Positions 59,101 to 64,000 of a DNA stretch of 64,000 bases are shown here, piece after piece. The first letter of the stretch is position 1. The number at the start of each line of letters is the position of its first letter. A model generated the notes under the pieces. It had not been told where the DNA came from and searched no databases. It saw only the letters and a program-made list of their open reading frames with translations. The translations under genes and the position numbers were made by a program. This DNA is from Tetradesmus obliquus. Its lineage: Eukaryota > Chlorophyta > Chlorophyceae > Sphaeropleales > Scenedesmaceae. The DNA is taken from the NCBI GenBank assembly GCA_030272155.1, contig CP126195.1, positions 1,533,001 to 1,597,000 of the forward strand. The letters are read 5' to 3'.

Positions 59101-59718
59101 CTGACAAGCAGGCACAACATACGCTCACAACAGCCATAACAACTGCTAGTTTATACTGTAGTTATGCACACTGCTTGCCCGCACCTTGGCAGGGACACCT
59201 GGAAGTAGCGCGAGGCAGGCGGCAGCAGCCGCAGCCCGCGCATCACGCCGCCCACATTCTGCAGCTGTACTGTTGCAAAGTACACGCCCCCAGGCTCGTA
59301 CGCATCAAACAGCACGCCAGCAGCAGGCGACACCTGAAAGCCGGCATCCTCTGCAAGCACGCAGCCCGCTGCTGTTGCCGCTGCTGTCGTGTGCGGCACT
59401 GGGCTCCTGCCGCTGCGGGTGGGGCTGCGGCTCCTGCTCTTGCCCCTGCTGCTGGCCCTGCCGCTGCTGCCGCTGCTTGTGTGCTGCTGCTGCATGCGCA
59501 GGGAACTGCCACCACGCATGCCTTGAGCCAGCATTGCTGCTGTTGCTGCTGGCATGGGGTAGCGAGGGTTGCGCAGGAAGGAGAGCTTGTGGTACATGCT
59601 CTTGATGATCCTGCAGGAGCAGAGCCACAGCAGCAGCAAGCAGCAAGCAGCAAGCCCATAGGTTTGAGCACGCTCACTATTCCAGGTATCATACAAAAAC
59701 AGCAAGCTACATTGCTCT

Positions 59719-59757
<39 letters not shown>

Positions 59758-60048
59758 TGCAGCCTCGTTCTGTTTGACCATCCCTTGACCGGGCACCATG
59801 TGCTTCGCACCTCTCCTCAGCTTCTCGCTGGTCTGGTGTCATGATTCCTGCAAGCGCCTTGTGCCGTGCTGCTGCAGCTGCAAGCTTCTGGTTCACTTCC
59901 TCTTGCGGCAGCTGGGACCAAGGAACACTTTTGGGTGCTGGGCGAAAGCCAGCATGGGCTGTGCCTGCAGCACCCTGCCCTGATGCTTGCAGGACTCCAT
60001 GTTGCTTGCTGTTGCTGCTGGCTCCCGGAACGTTAGTGCTGCTTGTTG

Positions 60049-60095
<47 letters not shown>

Positions 60096-61109
60096 GTTGC
60101 GAGCTTCTGCGTCCTGACAGCTGCAATCCTGCCGGCTGCAATGGTTTGACGCACCTGCAGCAAAGTCAAGTGCAGTTGTTTGCTGTGGTAAATTGGAGAA
60201 AATCAAACATGGTAAAGCAGAGCATCAGAATGCATGGAGACCAGCTGCTGCTGTCAGCCTGGGGGCATGCTTGGCCAACTACTGCTGTGTTCTTGACACC
60301 GCTCATTTTGCTCAGCCATCACAGGCAGGTACAGCTGTCGAAGTGATGGCGGAGCCATCAGCACACCTTCAGGTTGTTGGTTGCCTGCAAGTAGTGTGGG
60401 TCCGCGTCCTTATCACGGTACTCAAACACTGCAGGAGGCAGCACCTCTTTCTGCTGCTGTGCGCGCTGATGCTGAACAATCACAGCAGGGTCCAGCAGCT
60501 TGGAGCCACCCAGGAGTGCTGCATCTGCTGCAAACTGCGCTGGCTTTGCAGGAAGGCCTGCTTGACGCCAGGCTGGCGTGTACGCTGCATCTGCTGCAGC
60601 TAGCGCCTCCTGCTCTCGCTGCTTCGCCTGATGCGCTGCCTGCTCCAGCTGCTGCTGCGCCTGCGATGCTGCAGCTGCTTCTGCTGCGAACTGCGGTGCA
60701 GATGAGCCAGCACAGAGTGAAGGTGAGCCACAGATGGCTCAAACTGCAACATTTTGCCAGCTGCAAAGTTGCAAGAAAGCTGAGCAAAAGCAATATCTGC
60801 GTGGCTGTTGTAACTCACTTTCTGTTTGATGCCTTCAATCCTTGCTGCATAGGCGTCAGAAGCTGCAAACGCCGCTGCTGTGGTTGCGCTGATGCTTGCA
60901 GCTGCACTGGCATCAGCTGAATCACGCTGCTGCTCATTGTTGTGTACAGGATCATAAGCAATAGTTGAAACGTCTTCTGCTTGGGCGCTTTCGTTGCTGC
61001 TGGGCGCAGGAGCAGCGGGTGTTCCAAGCACATCACAGAAGACAGAGGCAAGTGCTGCCTGAAAGGTGTTCAATGGCTGGGTGCGCTTGATGGCGCTGCT
61101 GCCGTCCAT
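50765..61109 (-). CDS. FAP81: Cilia/flagella-associated protein FAP81 (DLEC1/CFAP81 homologue)
   Basis: Fourteen minus-strand exons (61109-60819, 60690-60367, 60154-59811, 59610-59185, 59006-58805, 58564-58052, 57774-56662, 56372-56074, 55923-54501, 54298-53893, 53625-52447, 52307-52025, 51823-51574, 51304-50765) join in exact phase to 2530 residues. The protein is a chain of immunoglobulin-like ASH/MSP-type modules. Segments aligning in order with DLEC1 as I know it: FPGADPTGAGANELAPGM with SVCFTPDTLGDYADAF, VNFTNTGGHGRFLLLP, LICDNCTVRQLRVVGRGSDV, VHLQRAYLGLQQQRSITITN, QVGDLPVKRIPLRL, and the C-terminal RLQGCGTFDEAQEYL. The family is a ciliary axoneme component near the central apparatus. 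The protein is longer than human DLEC1 because of Ala, Ser and Gln runs, chiefly in exons 9 and 11. The ATG at 61109 opens the first exon with no better candidate upstream. No exon-edge duplications are present. Confidence 0.9.
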
Positions 61110-62480
61110 GCAGACTGCTGTAACACAATCATACGTTATTATTTAACTTCATTTAGTCGCCGAACCAAACAGCACTGCCGGTGACAAAGCTGAAGGCAGC
61201 AGTCAAATAGGTGACAGTCAAGCAAGATGGCATGTGATCCTGCAGACAGTAAAGCTGCCACGTGCTTAAATCAAAAACAATGATGTTTAAGTGAGACCAT
61301 AGACACAGAGCACGAGATGTGCGCGTAGGGTTTGAAAGTGTTGAAGGTTGCGTAGATTACGATGCACGATGATACTGCCGGATTGCCTTGACTTTACACA
61401 TAGTTTATTCAGATGCGAAGAATTTTTGTTTGCTTTCAGATTGATGCTGGTGAAGCAGGCGCTCGGCATCAGGGCTGCCTGGCAGAGGCACTGGCAGTTG
61501 AGCTGGCCAGTCCATGAACTGCACAGACATTGTGTTCCCCTCACCCAAGGCACAGCATGCTGCCACAGATGAACAGACTCACTGCACAAGCACTGAGGCA
61601 AGAGACCATTTGATTTGCCACGAAGCGCAGTTACGTCCTGTCTTTCTCGCCTTTGAAGCGAGCTGCATTGCAGTGCAGCTGCACTGCAGTACATGGATGT
61701 TGGCGTTGAATTGTCACCCGTCTGACGTGCTGTTTTCGGGCAATTTGGTGGTCAAGTGCTTCAAGTGCAACCTGCCTTCACAATTTCAGGCATCGGTGCA
61801 TTTCAGCACGTGGCATGCTGGCCAGCCGTGTTACAACACGGCCAAATTGGTGCGGAGGCTGCACAGTGCACACAACGCAGTTACTGACCCAAATTTGCTG
61901 CTGTGACAGGCGACTTCAAAATGCAACAGACCTGGAGTTGGGCCGCTGGAACACTTGCTTCAGGGGCTCAGCCCATCTGCCTATGCTTGCATTGCTTGCC
62001 AAGCCCATTGGCCTGTGCTGGCATTGCTTACCAAGCGCTCTGCCTTGACAGCGCTAGCGTGTGCTGACGTTTGTACATGTGTCGACTGACCTAGAGTGCC
62101 TGCAGGTGAGACAGTGATATGAAGAGCCAAACAACATATGTATGGCCGGCTGCAGCTGGTACGGCGGCCACTGTAAGTTGCACGCTGTACTCACGTGTGC
62201 TCTTGCTGCAGCAGCTGGCTTCTGCTCAGCTTTAGTGCAAGTGAAGACGTCATCCAGGCTGGGCTCAAGCGCTCAATCGCTTGGATATTGCATTTGAAAG
62301 GGGGTGGTGTGACGGAAATCGCAGTGCAACGGCAGATCAGCGCCCGACGTCGCAAACTGTCAGCGCGCGTACTTTTCTTGAACTTAACGGGCGCATCCCG
62401 GTGACTGGAAAAACGTAAAATGTGCTTCTATGTAAGGTGTTACGACAATTTATTGTTTGACACTGGTTGAAATAGCAGCA
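61110..62480. other. Unassigned region upstream of FAP81
   Basis: The FAP81 promoter must lie at its left end. An open frame at 61514-61906 (+) has several Cys and His but no motif I can name. No gene is claimed. Confidence 0.4.
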
Positions 62481-62491
62481 GCGCGTCATTG

Positions 62492-62689
62492 TCAGCGACG
62501 GCAGGTGGGTGGGACCCAGCCCTGACTGCCCTTCAAAACAACTCTCAGGGCATCAGAGCCACCGTTGCTTGGCGTGAGTAGCACCACCCGCACCATATCA
62601 GTCACGTGAAGGGATGCTTGCGGCAGATCATGCTCTGCACCGGTACGGCTGGCTGCTAGCTCAACAGCCAGCTGCTCAATGTACTGCAA
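62492..62689 (-). CDS. Possible terminal exon, unknown protein
   Basis: A 65-residue open frame has normal composition for this window (VTDMVRVVLLTPSNGGSDAL) and lacks triplet-repeat bias. It could be the last exon of a minus-strand gene starting further right. No partner exon was found, so this is weak. Confidence 0.22.
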   Translation of the reverse strand: MQYIEQLAVELAASRTGAEHDLPQASLHVTDMVRVVLLTPSNGGSDALRVVLKGSQGWVPPTCRR

Positions 62690-62710
62690 CGGCGTAGCAG
62701 TGCTACGCCG
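62690..62710. repeat. Perfect 9-bp inverted repeat with 3-nt loop
   Basis: cggcgtagc (62690-62698) and gctacgccg (62702-62710) are perfect inverse complements around AGT. Confidence 0.9.
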
Positions 62711-62874
62711 TGTGTGGCATACATGTGTGCATCAACATGGATCTGCGAATGCACCTTGGTGGCCTATCCCACTGGGTTGCTGCAAGGTGGGCTGCATATA
62801 TGATAGCAATTCAACACTGCACTCATTGCTGTGTCTGGTGGTCTGATCAAATGCGTGTTGTGTGTCCCTCGCAG

Positions 62875-63177
62875 CCCGCGCTCATCACAGCGGCGACACC
62901 GACAGCCACTTCAAAAGCAAGTTGCATTATGAATGCACAGATGGCAGCACACAAGCTGCAGCAGCAGCTGTGGTGGCAGCGGGGTAAGAACAGCTGCTCG
63001 CAGCATGCCATGATTTTGCAGCCGGAAAAGGCCGTTGCAAAGAAGCGCAACAGTGCAGGCAGCGGCAAGCATGGCACTCCGTCATGTGTTGTTGCTGCTG
63101 CAATTCTTGCGAGCTGGAGGCTGAGGAGAGTGAAGCAGAAGACACAAGCACGCGCTGAAGCCGCAGCAACAGTGTAG
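62875..63177 (+). CDS. Possible 3' terminal exon, unknown protein
   Basis: The acceptor ccctcgcag opens a 100-codon frame ending in TAG. It encodes a basic, Ala/Lys/Arg-rich end (EKAVAKKRNSAGSGKHG, LRRVKQKTQARAEAAATV). No upstream exon is recognised and the antisense frame is also open, so support is thin. Confidence 0.27.
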   Translation, partial: PALITAATPTATSKASCIMNAQMAAHKLQQQLWWQRGKNSCSQHAMILQPEKAVAKKRNSAGSGKHGTPSCVVAAAILASWRLRRVKQKTQARAEAAATV

Positions 63178-64000
63178 CACACCACTGTGGAATTAGCAGT
63201 GGCAGTACCTTGGTCTTGGCGGGAACGACAAATCTTGGCGGGGCCGACGGTTTGTAGTGACCGGCGCCCGTTCATCATCAGCCGACCGTTTGTTAAGGAT
63301 TAACAAGGATCACGGTAAGAATACCAGTTGGCTAAGGAATCCACAGGAGGCCTGCCCGGAAGGAATGTGGGTGGCTACTTAAGGCGAGTCCTGAGAGTAG
63401 CCGGCCATCCAATCAATTACCCAATTGATGTCTCAGATGTTTCTAATAGTGCTTATTTCCATCATGCTCTCTGTACCTCTCTACTTCGGCCTCCAGAGCT
63501 TCTCTAAGAGGTACAGTCGTTAGGTTTTTCCTGTAAGGGGATTGGCGGACTGTCATAGTGGTAGCTGAGAGCAACAGGGCGGCAACAGCATCTGTGTGTG
63601 CTGTTGCAGTGGGCGTACTGCCAAAGCACACCGTTGTATTCCTGTTTGGTGCAGCCGCGGCTGCGGTGCAGCCCAACCTGGCAACGGCAGCCCACGCAGC
63701 TCAAAGGCTGCAGCGCATCCTGCAGCAGCAGTGACGTCAGCAGGCGCGGCAATCAAGACCCTGACAAAGACGAGCCTCGTCTGTCCGGGACAGAGCGCTG
63801 TCACGAATGACGTTCAGCATGTGGCATGGGGAAAGCGCGGCGCACACTGCACGCGAGTGTCTGCCAAGGTTTTTTCGGTCTGCCATCATTGATCTTTCGC
63901 TGAGCATGGTGGACAGCTGCTGCACTGTGCGTTCTAGATAGGCACCAACTGCGAAGCGGACAGCTGAGAGCTGTTACAGTACATGCAGTGCTGCCACCAG
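63178..64000. other. Unassigned right edge
   Basis: The stretch 63280-63540 is AT-richer than its surroundings and lacks triplet repeats. A minus-strand open frame (63443-63676) ends in a charged helix-like segment (REALEAEVERYREHDGNK). It may be part of a mobile element or of a gene outside the window; I cannot tell. Confidence 0.3.

Noticed and set aside
61514..61906. 130-codon plus-strand frame with Cys and His residues
   Set aside because: There is no ordered zinc-binding spacing, no splice-site support and no recognisable family.
1..64000. tRNA, rRNA or other structured RNA genes
   Set aside because: No cloverleaf, rRNA-like or snRNA-like sequence was recognised on either strand by eye; a covariance-model search would be needed to exclude them.

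Overview
The window reads as nuclear DNA of a green alga, most likely a chlorophycean. The evidence is short GT-AG introns, pervasive CAG/CTG runs translated as poly-Gln, poly-Ala or poly-Ser, algal TGTAA polyadenylation motifs, a DLEC1/FAP81 ciliary protein, a kinesin, and a SulP sulfate transporter. No bacterial operon structure, RNA gene or CRISPR array was seen. Exon models were built by hand from splice sites and reading phase. Five of them close exactly in frame from start codon to stop codon: 5, 6, 6, 17 and 14 exons. A sixth, the transposase, closes over nine exons but has an unresolved 5' end.

Layout: 410-6124 (+) is the 3' part of a kinesin with a very long Gln/Ala-rich tail. 6563-9215 (+) is a small, probably plastid-targeted membrane protein resembling the AtpI/CGL160 family. 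10488-14742 (+) is a Spinster-type major facilitator. 15937-21273 (-) is a TOUGH/GPATCH1-like SURP plus G-patch RNA-processing protein. 22087-32307 (+) is a 17-exon SulP/SLC26 sulfate transporter with a STAS domain. 32.7-33.6 kb is a dead LINE 3' end. 34535-38489 (-) is an unrecognised gene with two apparent frame breaks. 39.15-43.52 kb is a 15-copy tandem array of about 282 bp. 44617-50340 (-) is an intron-containing TNP2 (CACTA/En-Spm type) transposase with an unbroken frame. 50765-61109 (-) is a complete 14-exon FAP81/DLEC1 gene. 61.1-64 kb is mostly unassigned. The kinesin and FAP81 point to a lineage that keeps cilium machinery; the remaining genes are unrelated housekeeping or transport functions.

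The most unusual property is that four of these genes (6.5-32.3 kb) carry tandem copies of short segments, mostly 90-165 bp, that span an exon-intron boundary. A splice acceptor plus exon head, or an exon tail plus donor, is repeated 2-6 times inside the adjacent intron, usually with the splice signal intact. The 39-43.5 kb array has the same character: each monomer holds a 90-nt in-frame segment bounded by AG and GT. FAP81 and the transposase show no such copies.
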